DNA from: Chlorobiota bacterium | GTDB lineage: Bacteria; Bacteroidota; Ignavibacteria; Kapaibacteriales; NICIL-2 | Assembly (NCBI GenBank): GCA_026415505.1 | Contig: JAOAGY010000032.1 | Location: forward strand, 1 to 64,000 | DNA: 64,000 nucleotides | Direction: 5' to 3' | The notes under the pieces: generated by a model | The model's database searches: none | Seen by the model: only the letters and a program-made list of their open reading frames with translations | Told to the model about the DNA's origin: nothing | Shown: piece after piece, positions 36,223 to 44,388 of the stretch | Layout: every line of letters starts with the position of its first letter | How positions within the stretch are numbered: position 1 is the stretch's first letter | Program-made: the position numbers and the translations under genes

Positions 36223-37698
36223 TTACATCGAACGTCCGATTTTTTCCAGTGCCCAGCCGAATACTGCCAAATACTGCTGGGCACTTTTTGTCGCTGAAAA
36301 ATCCTGTTGCATCCCGTTGATGCGAACACGATCCCAGTGGAGCGGGTGGCGATAGTAGCTGAGACCGCGTTCGATGGCACGAGCGAAAGCCGCGACGGAG
36401 TACTCGCCGAACGTAAAACCGGTACCGATGCCAGATACTGGATCGTACTCGGCGACTGTGTCGGCAAGTCCACCTGTCGAACGAACGACTGGGACTGTTC
36501 CATAGCGGAGGGCGTAGAGCTGCGTCAGTCCGCATGGTTCGAAAAGCGATGGCATGAGCAAGAAATCCGAACTGGCGATGACATGATGAGACAATGCAGC
36601 GTTGTATCCAGTGAACACCATGACTCGCGTCGGATAGCGGCGTCCGAGCAATCGAAGCGCATGCTCGTATCTCGGCTCACCACTGCCGAGTATCGCAAAA
36701 CGTGCCTGTCCACTGCGGACGAACTGCTCGATGCAACCGAGGAGAAGGTCTATCCCTTTTTGCGATGTCAATCGCGAGACCATACCGAAAAGAGGCACTT
36801 CGAGAATGCGGTCATGAGGTGGAACGGAATCTTCCAGTAATGCCGCTTTGTTTTTTACTTTGTCGGCGAGTGTCTCGACGGTGTATTGCATTGGGATGTA
36901 GGGATCGGTAGCGGGGTCCCACTCGGTATAGTCTGCGCCATTGAGAATGCCGAGAAAGTCAGCCCCGCGTAAGTTGAGATAGGGTTGCATACCCATGCCT
37001 GCGCTCGTCCAACGGATCTCGCGGGCATAAGTCGGGCTGACAGTCGTGATTTTATCAGCGAACATGATGCCCGTTTTCATCATGTTCACAACTCCGTCGT
37101 GTTCGAACCATGAGCCGCGAAACTCTTCTATTCGGAAACCCGCTAACGGTATAATCCTGTGTGGATCGCTTTGCCCTTGGTAAGCAATGTTGTGAATGGT
37201 GAATACGCCTGCTGTCCGTGCAAAATGAGGGTGATAGCGATAGTGCGATTTCAAGAATGCCATCGTAAATGCTGTGTGCCAGTCATGCGCGTGGACAATG
37301 TCGGGGGTGAAGTCTGTAGCTGCCGCTACTTCGAACGCGGCGCGCGAGAGAAAGAGAAAGCGGCGATCGTTATCAGGATAGCCTTCTGGTTCACCGTAAA
37401 TACCGTGGCGATCGAAATAGTCTCGCGATTCGAGGAAATACACTGGAATGTCCGTTCCGGGCAACTCACCTCGCCAGAGCCTGGCGTATTCGTGCCACCA
37501 GCCGATGGGGACCGCCGTCACTAATTGGGTCGGTCGAATGTTCCACCGATCGGTATCTATCGTTCCATACCGTGGCATCACGATACGTACCGAATGCCCC
37601 AGTGCTCTCCAATGTTTTGCCAAAGCTGCGACGACATCGGCTAATCCGCCTACCTTCGCAAACGGTGTGCATTCAGCTGCAACGGCGAGAATATTCAT
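36223..37698 (-). CDS. glgA: Glycogen synthase (ADP-glucose type)
   Basis: Elongates alpha-1,4-glucan from ADP-glucose. The 491-residue GT5 enzyme shows the N-terminal substrate-binding KVGGLADVVAALAKHWRALG, VHAHDWHTAFTMAFLK, VFTIHNIAYQGQ, TTVSPTYAREI and the C-terminal GT-B motif FEPCGLTQLYALRYGTVPVV with RSTGGLADTV. It overlaps ispE (ATGA). With glgP it gives both arms of glycogen turnover. ADP-glucose pyrophosphorylase and branching enzyme are not in the window. Confidence 0.96.
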   Translation of the reverse strand: MNILAVAAECTPFAKVGGLADVVAALAKHWRALGHSVRIVMPRYGTIDTDRWNIRPTQLVTAVPIGWWHEYARLWRGELPGTDIPVYFLESRDYFDRHGIYGEPEGYPDNDRRFLFLSRAAFEVAAATDFTPDIVHAHDWHTAFTMAFLKSHYRYHPHFARTAGVFTIHNIAYQGQSDPHRIIPLAGFRIEEFRGSWFEHDGVVNMMKTGIMFADKITTVSPTYAREIRWTSAGMGMQPYLNLRGADFLGILNGADYTEWDPATDPYIPMQYTVETLADKVKNKAALLEDSVPPHDRILEVPLFGMVSRLTSQKGIDLLLGCIEQFVRSGQARFAILGSGEPRYEHALRLLGRRYPTRVMVFTGYNAALSHHVIASSDFLLMPSLFEPCGLTQLYALRYGTVPVVRSTGGLADTVAEYDPVSGIGTGFTFGEYSVAAFARAIERGLSYYRHPLHWDRVRINGMQQDFSATKSAQQYLAVFGWALEKIGRSM

Positions 37699-38552
37699 CG
37701 GCTATAGTCCACTGTGGTGAGTGTCTGTGTCACGAATGTGCGGCAATCGGGAAATCGCACGGCAGCAGAAATTGCCGTATTCCGATCGTCGAAGAATCCG
37801 AACAATGCCGAGCCGGAGCCTGTGAGCGATGCATATGTCGCACCAGCGGCATAGAGAGCCTCTTTGATCTCTGCTAAGCGCGGATATGCAGCGAACACGA
37901 TCTGCTCGAAATCGTTGGTGCAGACCGAGCGAAGGAGTTCGTCACTCGATTCACTCGTCAGCAATGCGTCGCGGAGAAGTCGAGGGCGGACGTGCTCCGA
38001 ATGCGATTTCACTTGTGCATATGCCCACGCTGTGGAAATATGGATCGAAGGGGCGACCACCAGTACCGTTCGCTGTTTCATCGGCGGGAGAGTGGTGAGT
38101 AGCTCTCCTCGTCCTTCGGCGTATGTCGGTCGTGGATCGAGAAAATATGGAACGTCGCTGCCGAGCTGAAGAGCGAGTTCCGACAGCTCATCGCGAGACA
38201 GTGCACAGTCCCACAGCCGGCACAATCCGAGAAGCGACGTTGCAGCATCGGAGCTGCCGCCGCCGAGTCCACTGCCAGTGGGGATGTGTTTCGTGATAGT
38301 TATCTTTGCGCCCGTTCTGATGCCCGCTGCATCGCGCAACAGCCGCGCCGCGCGATAGGCGAGATTGTCGGTTTCGGCAATCCCGAGCGATGGACGCATG
38401 AGGACGCTGATGGTGTCGGCAGCTTCAATCGTCACGGCGTCGTATAGCTCGATCGGAAGGAATACTGTCGCGATCGCGTGGTAGCCGTCAGCGCGTTTCC
38501 CCAGAACGTGCAATCCGACGTTGATTTTGGCAACGGCACGGTAGGTGTGCAT
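37695..38552 (-). CDS. ispE: 4-diphosphocytidyl-2-C-methyl-D-erythritol kinase
   Basis: Phosphorylates CDP-methylerythritol in the MEP isoprenoid pathway. The start is put at MHTYRAVAKINVGLHVLGKR because the N-terminal AKIN motif opens the GHMP fold; the tracked ORF adds 29 residues. The 285-residue product has the ATP-binding loop PTGSGLGGGSSDAATSLLGL, QLGSDVPYFLDPRPTYAEGR (with the catalytic Asp) and the C-terminal SLTGSGSALFGFF. An exact TAATTTTGC box lies 25 bp upstream, inside the divergent gene. The start codon shares a CATG with the start of that divergent gene. Confidence 0.95.
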   Translation of the reverse strand: MHTYRAVAKINVGLHVLGKRADGYHAIATVFLPIELYDAVTIEAADTISVLMRPSLGIAETDNLAYRAARLLRDAAGIRTGAKITITKHIPTGSGLGGGSSDAATSLLGLCRLWDCALSRDELSELALQLGSDVPYFLDPRPTYAEGRGELLTTLPPMKQRTVLVVAPSIHISTAWAYAQVKSHSEHVRPRLLRDALLTSESSDELLRSVCTNDFEQIVFAAYPRLAEIKEALYAAGATYASLTGSGSALFGFFDDRNTAISAAVRFPDCRTFVTQTLTTVDYSR

Positions 38553-39252
38553 GAGCACTCGAACGGTTGAACAAAACGCAAAATTACCGTTTCTGCACCG
38601 AGCCGACGACATCTCGTTCGGTGCGGAACTGCTGCGCAAGGGTATTCACTTGCTTTCGCTTTCGATTCCGATCGGTTATGCGTTGATGTCGAAAGGACGA
38701 GCTCTGTCAATTCTAATCCCGCTGACTTTGGTTTTTGTCATTGCCGATGTACTCATTCACTGGAGCGAGCCGGTGCGCTCACTTGCGATGCGGATAGTCG
38801 GTCCACTGCTGCGCCCCCACGAACGCCGTCAAGATCGAATGTTGCTCAACGGTGCTTCGTATGTGCTCATCGGTGCATGTATCACGATTGCCATCTTTCC
38901 GAAACTCATCGCAGTGACCGCATTGGCAATTTTGATCGTCAGCGACATCAGTGCAGCTATAATCGGGCGGCGGTACGGTCGGCACCGATTGTTCGATAAG
39001 ACGCTCGAAGGAACTCTCGCATTTTTTGTCGCTGCGTTGATCGTCATCGGTGTTATCGGGTCGCTCTACCGGTTGGCAGCGGTGTATTACATCGTCGCAG
39101 CAATTGCTGCTGCTGTCGGTGCGATTGTCGAGAATATTTCGATCCGATTGAAAATGGACGACAACATTTCGATTCCGCTCAGCATCGGCATCGTCATGTG
39201 GGCGGTGGCGGAGTGGCTTCCTTCGGGTGAACATTTGCTCGGCATCCAATGA
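38551..39252 (+). CDS. CTP-dependent polyprenol/phytol/dolichol kinase-like membrane protein
   Basis: This 233-residue polytopic protein has the signature of the Sec59/VTE5/DGK1 CTP-kinase family: ELLRKGIHLLSLSIPIGYAL near the N-terminus, SDISAAIIGRRYGRHRLFDK and KTLEGTLAFFVAALIV, plus a final loop EWLPSGEH. These enzymes phosphorylate dolichol, phytol, farnesol/geranylgeraniol or diacylglycerol. The divergent neighbour ispE suggests an isoprenoid alcohol substrate; that is inference. The ATG at 38551 is used (the tracked GTG is 38545). It overlaps the next gene by ATGA. It also resembles phosphatidate cytidylyltransferase, which the single KTxEG motif argues against. Confidence 0.8.
   Translation: MSTRTVEQNAKLPFLHRADDISFGAELLRKGIHLLSLSIPIGYALMSKGRALSILIPLTLVFVIADVLIHWSEPVRSLAMRIVGPLLRPHERRQDRMLLNGASYVLIGACITIAIFPKLIAVTALAILIVSDISAAIIGRRYGRHRLFDKTLEGTLAFFVAALIVIGVIGSLYRLAAVYYIVAAIAAAVGAIVENISIRLKMDDNISIPLSIGIVMWAVAEWLPSGEHLLGIQ
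38578..38586 (-). promoter_or_regulatory. Predicted -7 promoter box TAATTTTGC for ispE-glgA
   Basis: On the minus strand this reads TAATTTTGC, an exact match to the -7 consensus, 25 bp before the ispE ATG. It lies inside the first codons of the divergent kinase-like gene. Confidence 0.55.
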
Positions 39253-39782
39253 CTCGACATTCCTGGTCTTTAGGTGCCGTTGCAAGCGCCGCTGTAATAC
39301 TGGTCGTGGTGGGGACAGCGATACTGTCCATGTCCGTTGAAACACCGCCTGTACCGACCATGCGAACCACCGACGTATTCGACACGACACTTGCCAATGG
39401 TCTGCGGTGGGTCGTCGCAAGTGTCGAAACGAACGTGTATGACTCGCTATTGATTGCGCGCTATACGACGATGCTTTACCATCGTCTGATTCCCCAACCT
39501 CTCGACGACACGGGAGCGGTGCGACTCGAAGTGTACGTCTTCGATCCATCGGCTCGGCGGCTACTCGAGCCACACGATGCCGCAATCTTGGCACGGAACA
39601 ATCCAGCAATCGTAGATCGGTTGATGAAACTGAGCGTCGTTGACAGTGCCTATGTTGCAGTGCGCTTGTCTGCACCGTGGATGCTGTTGGGGCAAGATAC
39701 ACTGACGGTTTTTCGTTCACGCATTTACGTACCGAGAAAGCCTTATCGCTGGTCGTCGTTGATTCGTCGCCAGCGGTCATGA
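39249..39782 (+). CDS. Membrane-anchored protein of unknown function
   Basis: This 177-residue protein is not recognised. It has an N-terminal signal anchor (GAVASAAVILVVVGTAILSM) and a soluble periplasmic part with mixed helices and strands: FDTTLANGLRWVVASVETNV, LYHRLIPQPLDDTGAVRLEV and TVFRSRIYVPRKPYRW. Cysteines are absent. The start overlaps the kinase-like gene (ATGA), and the SDR gene follows 22 bp later, so it is part of a three- or four-gene unit. No catalytic motif is visible. Confidence 0.75.
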   Translation: MTRHSWSLGAVASAAVILVVVGTAILSMSVETPPVPTMRTTDVFDTTLANGLRWVVASVETNVYDSLLIARYTTMLYHRLIPQPLDDTGAVRLEVYVFDPSARRLLEPHDAAILARNNPAIVDRLMKLSVVDSAYVAVRLSAPWMLLGQDTLTVFRSRIYVPRKPYRWSSLIRRQRS

Positions 39783-39804
39783 TGTTTCACATAGGAGCTG
39801 CCGC

Positions 39805-40632
39805 ATGAATAAAGAACAGTGCTACGCGCTGATACTGGGAGCGTCCAGCGGATTCGGTCGCGCCACAGCGCTGGCTTTGGCAGCAGAAGGCTTCCCCATC
39901 ATAGGAGTGCATCTTGATCGTGCTGCGGCACTGCCGGCAGTCGAAGAACTCAAACGCAAGATTCAGTCCTATGGTGTACGGACGCTGTTTTTCAATGCCA
40001 ATGCTGCCGATGACACGCGTCGCGCCGAAATCATCGCTGCGCTCCGCGAGGAATTTGCTGAGCGTCCGGGAAGCGGGGTATATCTGTTGCTTCATTCTCT
40101 CGCTTTCGGAACCCTGCGTTTGCTCGTTTCACCCGATCGAAACGAAGCTATCACGAAGAATCAGCTCGAAATGACGCTCGATGTGATGGCGAATTCGCTC
40201 GTCTATTGGGTCCAGGACCTCTATGCGGAAGGGCTGTTTCTGCGACGCGGCCGCATTCTTTCGTTGACGAGCGCAGGGAGTCATCGGAATCTGCCGATGT
40301 ACGGTGCAGTTTCTGCAGCGAAAGCAGCCCTCGAATCCTATACGCGGCAATTGGCGCTTGAGTTGGCGCCGATGGAAATCACCGTCAATTCGATTCGTGC
40401 CGGTGTTACCGATACTCCAGCCCTGCGCAAAATTCCAGGCAACGATCGGTTGATCGCCAATGCCATCATGCGCAATCCCAACCATCGTTTGACGACACCG
40501 GAGGATGTCGCCAAAATCATCACACTGCTTGCTCGACCCGAAGCTCAGTGGATCAATGCTCACGTCCTCGGTGCCGACGGTGGGGAAGATGCAATTGACA
40601 TCACATGGTGGGATGCTCCTTCGATGCCGTAA
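39805..40632 (+). CDS. Short-chain dehydrogenase, FabI/FabL-like enoyl-ACP reductase candidate
   Basis: This 275-residue Rossmann enzyme has a nucleotide-binding LILGASSGFGRATALALAAE. LLHSLAFGTLRLLVSPDRNE resembles the HSIAF segment of FabI, and the catalytic pair is in YGAVSAAK. The Tyr-x6-Lys spacing (Y166/K173) is that of enoyl-ACP reductases FabI/FabL, not the Tyr-x3-Lys of classical SDRs. The end (INAHVLGADGGEDAIDITWW) is SDR-like. It therefore probably reduces enoyl-ACP or a related enoyl substrate with NAD(P)H; this is inference from the motif. The ribosome binding site is AGGAG. The last 20 bp overlap the next gene. Confidence 0.75.
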   Translation: MNKEQCYALILGASSGFGRATALALAAEGFPIIGVHLDRAAALPAVEELKRKIQSYGVRTLFFNANAADDTRRAEIIAALREEFAERPGSGVYLLLHSLAFGTLRLLVSPDRNEAITKNQLEMTLDVMANSLVYWVQDLYAEGLFLRRGRILSLTSAGSHRNLPMYGAVSAAKAALESYTRQLALELAPMEITVNSIRAGVTDTPALRKIPGNDRLIANAIMRNPNHRLTTPEDVAKIITLLARPEAQWINAHVLGADGGEDAIDITWWDAPSMP

Positions 40633-41227
40633 ACGAATCGAGCAGGCTCTCGTTGCCGTTGGAGTCTGCCTGACAATCGTGAGCGGAATGGGATGTTTGC
40701 GTTCCCTGCGCCCGCCTGTGGAATTGCCGATGGCGACCGTCGTCGAGCGATCGAGTCGAGCCGAGCCGGTTCGATTCAGCGATACGGTGACAGTTGCCGT
40801 CGATGCGCTACAGCACACCGCAGCTCCCGCCCCGGCGATGCATTCGACGTCGTCGGGGCTTTCGCTCGATTCAGCAGTGAGAGCATGCGAGAAATCCGAC
40901 AATCTCCCTGCAGCGACAGCGGCGTTGCTGGAAGCCGCCGAGAAATACTCCGAGGACGATTCGCTACACTGGGAGGCATTGTACCTGCTCGGCGATTGTT
41001 ATGCGCTTGCTAAAGAGTACGATCGAGCTGTTCGTCTTCTCGGAGAAGTTGCCTATCGAAGCAATGGGGTTCCTCCCGATGTTCACCAACGTGCGATTGT
41101 GCGCCTCGGTCATGTGTACTGTGTGCTCGGCGATGTGCGCCGTGCAACTGCCCAATTCGATCGACTCCGACAGCTCTATCGGCGTAGTCCCTATCTCGCG
41201 ATTGCCGATTGCGGCGTCATACGGTGA
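40613..41227 (+). CDS. Lipoprotein with TPR-like repeats
   Basis: The start ATG at 40613 overlaps the SDR gene by 20 bp and gives a lipoprotein signal (LVAVGVCLTIVSGMGC). The 204-residue product has a Pro/Ser-rich linker (HTAAPAPAMHSTSSG) and two or three degenerate tetratricopeptide repeats: LDSAVRACEKSDNLPAATAA, HWEALYLLGDCYALAKEYDR and AIVRLGHVYCVLGDVRRATA. TPR lipoproteins usually scaffold envelope complexes. The partner is unknown. It is convergent with dedA, 2 bp apart. The tracked longer ORF is not supported. Confidence 0.75.
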   Translation: MLLRCRKRIEQALVAVGVCLTIVSGMGCLRSLRPPVELPMATVVERSSRAEPVRFSDTVTVAVDALQHTAAPAPAMHSTSSGLSLDSAVRACEKSDNLPAATAALLEAAEKYSEDDSLHWEALYLLGDCYALAKEYDRAVRLLGEVAYRSNGVPPDVHQRAIVRLGHVYCVLGDVRRATAQFDRLRQLYRRSPYLAIADCGVIR

Positions 41228-41229
41228 TG

Positions 41230-41847
41230 CTACTGTTGCTTCCGTGCGCGATAAGCGCGGAACATCCATCGTGCAAGTGCGATGACAACGACTGCGGCAA
41301 TTGCGATCGTGATCGCATTACCGTACGTACGAAAGTAATCCTCGACGACACGCCAGTTTTGTCCGAGCTTCGCACCCGCGGTGAGTAGGAGCCAGTTCCA
41401 CACCAGTGCACTTAGCCCACAGAGGATTGTCGTTCGCACAGGCTCCAAGTGAGACATCCCCGCAAAGAGCGAGATGACAGATCGTGTTCCCGACAAGAAG
41501 CGATTGACGACGATGACGTAATATCCCCAGCGTTGGAACCATTGCTCGGCACGCACGAGAGCATCGAGCGGAAAGAGCTTGCCCAACCGCGATTGCATCA
41601 AACGATCGCCGAACACGCGACCGATCATGAACATCGTGTAGAAACCTGCAACGCTACCGAGCGTCGCCAAAAGCAGCGTCGCGCCGAAGCTGGTGCCGTT
41701 TAGACCGATCAACGTTCCGATGAACACCAACAAGACGTCGCTGGGCGATGGCGGGAGAATGTTTTCGAGATACGTTATCGCGAAAGCTGCCAGCATAATA
41801 CCCCACGGTGGGAGCGACGAAATTGTTTCGATGAAATGTTCCAGCAT
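41230..41847 (-). CDS. DedA family (SNARE-associated) inner-membrane protein
   Basis: The start is at MLEHFIETISSLPPW (41847). The 205-residue protein has the DedA pattern: YLENILPPSPSDVLLVFIGT, the Gly-rich TLGSVAGFYTMFMIGRVFGD and NRFLSGTRSVISLFAGMSHL, the DedA signature, in which the usual RFxPGxR Pro is Ser here. A final transmembrane helix and basic tail follow. DedA proteins act in membrane lipid (undecaprenyl phosphate or phosphatidylethanolamine) translocation and proton homeostasis. A near-consensus TAAACTTGC box lies 27 bp upstream. Confidence 0.9.
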   Translation of the reverse strand: MLEHFIETISSLPPWGIMLAAFAITYLENILPPSPSDVLLVFIGTLIGLNGTSFGATLLLATLGSVAGFYTMFMIGRVFGDRLMQSRLGKLFPLDALVRAEQWFQRWGYYVIVVNRFLSGTRSVISLFAGMSHLEPVRTTILCGLSALVWNWLLLTAGAKLGQNWRVVEDYFRTYGNAITIAIAAVVVIALARWMFRAYRARKQQ

Positions 41848-41855
41848 AGCTTTGC
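41847..41855 (+). promoter_or_regulatory. Predicted -7 promoter box TAGCTTTGC for the XRE regulator operon
   Basis: An exact TAnnTTTGC match, 31 bp before the regulator ATG. A TTG lies at 41823-41825, 21 bp upstream. The box overlaps the start codon of the divergent dedA gene. Confidence 0.55.
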
Positions 41856-41873
41856 ACTTGTGGCTGAACAATC

Positions 41874-41882
41874 GCAAGTTTA
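41874..41882 (-). promoter_or_regulatory. Possible -7 promoter box (TAAACTTGC) for dedA
   Basis: On the minus strand TAAACTTGC differs from TAnnTTTGC at one position. It lies 27 bp before the dedA ATG and faces the regulator promoter. It is adjacent to the regulator start codon. Confidence 0.35.
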
Positions 41883-41886
41883 CGTC

Positions 41887-42489
41887 ATGAACGACGATCG
41901 TGCAGTCCAGCGGCAGGAGCTGATCGGAGCGAACTTGCGTGCCTTGCGCTTGAAACACGGCATTACGCTCGACGATGCTGCACGGGCGGCAGGACTTTCG
42001 CTGTCACATCTGGCGAATGTCGAAAGCGGGCGGCGGTGCATCGGTGGAGAACAGCTTCGCCGAGTTCTCAATCTCTATGGCTATTCGTTAGCTGTATTCT
42101 TGTCCCACATCGAATCGTTTGTCGTCAACGATGGACGAGAGCACTATGAGCAAGCGACAGCATCACACGAACCGATACCGCTTGTCGGTCGTTCCGAGAG
42201 CGGTGCTCGACTTCTTTTGCTCGAACCTGTGTTGTCAGTCGATCGCCCAGCTTACATGTTGTTGATCCTGCCGCCTGGTAGCGAACTATGGCAACCTCAT
42301 ATTGTCCTTCCTTGCTGTTGTCGGGTGGGAGTCGCTCGTGGCGAGTTGCTGATCGAGACTCCACAACGGGAATACGTACTGGCTGAAAGTCAGTATCTGT
42401 CCATTGCTGCCTCGGTACCGCATCGGTTCCGCAACCACACGACTTCGGAGTCCCGTGCCTATATTTGGAGCGAAACGGCGTGTGTATAG
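41887..42489 (+). CDS. XRE-family transcriptional regulator with C-terminal cupin domain
   Basis: The start ATG at 41887 follows the promoter; the tracked ORF starts 17 codons earlier over the promoter itself. The N-terminal ~70 residues form a helix-turn-helix (LGANLRALRLKHGITL-type start, LSLSHLANVESGRRCIGGEQ, LRRVLNLYGYSLAVFL). The C-terminal half is beta-rich and cupin-like (MLLILPPGSELWQPHIVLPC, CCRVGVARGELLIETP, LAESQYLSIAASVPHRFRNH). Such XRE-cupin proteins sense small molecules. It is 1 bp before the histidine kinase gene, so probably cotranscribed with it. Ligand and targets are unknown. Confidence 0.88.
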   Translation: MNDDRAVQRQELIGANLRALRLKHGITLDDAARAAGLSLSHLANVESGRRCIGGEQLRRVLNLYGYSLAVFLSHIESFVVNDGREHYEQATASHEPIPLVGRSESGARLLLLEPVLSVDRPAYMLLILPPGSELWQPHIVLPCCCRVGVARGELLIETPQREYVLAESQYLSIAASVPHRFRNHTTSESRAYIWSETACV

Positions 42490-42490
42490 C

Positions 42491-44353
42491 ATGAACGAAG
42501 AAAACCGGACAGTACTGCGCATTCTCTGTATCGAAGACAATCCGCTCGATCGTGAGTTGTTGCGGCGACAGCTCGATCGCGAACTCGGTTGGGACGATCT
42601 TCGCTTCGAGCTACACTTTGCAGGGACGCTCGGAGAAGCAATCATGTATGCGCGCAGCCAGGCAGTGGATGTCTGTGTCGTGGATTTGGTGTTGCCTGAC
42701 AGCCGCGGTGTCGAAACCCTTCATGCGATCCGGAGCGTTATGCCGAACGTTGCCGTCGTTGTCGTTACAGGGGATACCGATCTGTTGACCGTTCGGCAAT
42801 CGATGTATGCGAATGTACACGGCTACTTGGTCAAGGGAGAGTTTGCGTCGAGTGCTCTCGTTCGGACGGTGCTGGCGGCGTGGGAACGCTCGTTGTTGGA
42901 GCGACGACTTGCCGAGACGATGGATCAATTCCGTCGGTTGCAGGCGCAGTACCGTGCGCTGCTGGAGTTCTTGCCCGATGCGGTCATCATGACCGATGCG
43001 GAGGAACGAATTCTCTACCTGAACCCAGCGGCACAGGAACTGCTCGGTCGCAGTGCCGGGGAGCTTCTCGGACAAGTACTGCCACACACGTTCGGAGGAC
43101 ACAGCAGCGACGTCGTTATTCCTCATCGCGATGGTCGCCTTCGCTATGCGGTGTTGCGAACCGAGCGTGCTATCGTCGAAGGGCAACCCGTTGTGCTGTA
43201 CTTTCTCCATGACGTAACAGACCGTCGGGCTGTCGAGCTGGAACAGCGACAACGAGAGCGATCCGAACTGCTCGGTCTGCTCGCCAGCGGGATTGCACAC
43301 GATCTCAACAACCTGCTCTCACCGATCATGCTCGGAGTACAGACGCTCCTCCGATTGGACAGCGACGAACGTGTGCAGAAAGTCCTCATGATGATCGAGC
43401 AATCGGCAAAGCGTAGCGCCGAATTGATTCGCCAAGTGCTCAGCTACGCTCGCACGAACGACACCGATCTACAGGCTGTCCGACCCTACGACGTGGTCGA
43501 GGATGCTGTTCGATCTTTCCGTTCTTCGATCCCACCGACGATCGAGCTCAACGTGAGCGGTGGCGATCCATCGATACCTCCCATCTATGCCGATCGGCTG
43601 CAGCTCTTTCAGCTACTGCTCAATTTGCTCCGCAATGCACGCGAAGCGATCGGCAGTAGCGGAGGCTCCATCAGTGTCTCTGTGACGACGGCGAATCCCG
43701 ATGATCCGCGGCTAATGGGGAGAGGGATCGCTCAGACAAAGTATGTTGTTTTTCAAGTCAGCGACACGGGATGTGGTATTCCCGAACACATCCGTCCGCA
43801 TATCTTCGAGCCGTTCTTTACGACCAAACCCAAAGGAGAGGGAACCGGCTTGGGTCTTTACACCGTGTTGACGATCGTCAAGCGACACCGCGGCACAATT
43901 CACATCGACAGCGCTGTCGGACTCGGCACGACTGTGAGTGTCTTCCTTCCTCAAGTGGAAACGACTGCAAACAACGCACGAGCAGTGCTAATTGTGTCGC
44001 CGAGCGCGACTCTTCGCCAGTTGGTCGGTGCAACGCTCGGCGCAGTCGGCTTCGATATCGTTGAGGCGAGTTCGGTGTCGGAAGCGCTCGGTATGTTCAT
44101 CAATGCCGTCGGCAACATCGAGATTGTCGTCGCCGACGACGATCGTTTACTCGATGGCATCGAAAAAATCCGCACGATCAAAGAACTCAAGCCAGAGATC
44201 CGAATCGTCCTGCTCTGTAGCATGTTGGCGCAGCAATCCATTGCCGAATTGGAGAGCACTGTCATTGATCGCTTCGTCGCTAAACCGTTCACCGATCAGA
44301 TGCTGCTGGAGGCGGTCGGATCGTTGGTCGGTCACCATTGGAGCGAGCCGTAA
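42491..44353 (+). CDS. Hybrid sensor histidine kinase (receiver-PAS-HisKA-HATPase-receiver)
   Basis: The 620-residue soluble protein has no transmembrane helix. Residues ~10-125 are a receiver domain with acidic pair IEDNPLD and phosphoacceptor D65 in [17 protein letters not shown] domain follows (~150-250, [20 protein letters not shown]), then the dimerisation domain with phospho-His H270 in [18 protein letters not shown]. The ATPase has the N box [27 protein letters not shown] and GEGTGLGL. The C-terminal receiver (from ~500) is degenerate: the acidic pair is replaced (IVSPSAT), but an Asp in [11 protein letters not shown] and the Lys in FVAKPF remain. The start is ATG 42491, not the longer tracked ORF. 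Confidence 0.92.
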   Translation: MNEENRTVLRILCIEDNPLDRELLRRQLDRELGWDDLRFELHFAGTLGEAIMYARSQAVDVCVVDLVLPDSRGVETLHAIRSVMPNVAVVVVTGDTDLLTVRQSMYANVHGYLVKGEFASSALVRTVLAAWERSLLERRLAETMDQFRRLQAQYRALLEFLPDAVIMTDAEERILYLNPAAQELLGRSAGELLGQVLPHTFGGHSSDVVIPHRDGRLRYAVLRTERAIVEGQPVVLYFLHDVTDRRAVELEQRQRERSELLGLLASGIAHDLNNLLSPIMLGVQTLLRLDSDERVQKVLMMIEQSAKRSAELIRQVLSYARTNDTDLQAVRPYDVVEDAVRSFRSSIPPTIELNVSGGDPSIPPIYADRLQLFQLLLNLLRNAREAIGSSGGSISVSVTTANPDDPRLMGRGIAQTKYVVFQVSDTGCGIPEHIRPHIFEPFFTTKPKGEGTGLGLYTVLTIVKRHRGTIHIDSAVGLGTTVSVFLPQVETTANNARAVLIVSPSATLRQLVGATLGAVGFDIVEASSVSEALGMFINAVGNIEIVVADDDRLLDGIEKIRTIKELKPEIRIVLLCSMLAQQSIAELESTVIDRFVAKPFTDQMLLEAVGSLVGHHWSEP

Positions 44354-44358
44354 CTTTG
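44351..44358 (+). promoter_or_regulatory. Predicted -7 promoter box TAACTTTG for rocA
   Basis: An exact TAnnTTTG match that overlaps the stop codon of the kinase gene (TAA) and precedes the rocA ATG by 30 bp. No good -33 TTG at the ideal distance. Confidence 0.45.
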
Positions 44359-44388
44359 TATTACGTACAACAAGCATTTCACCACGCA

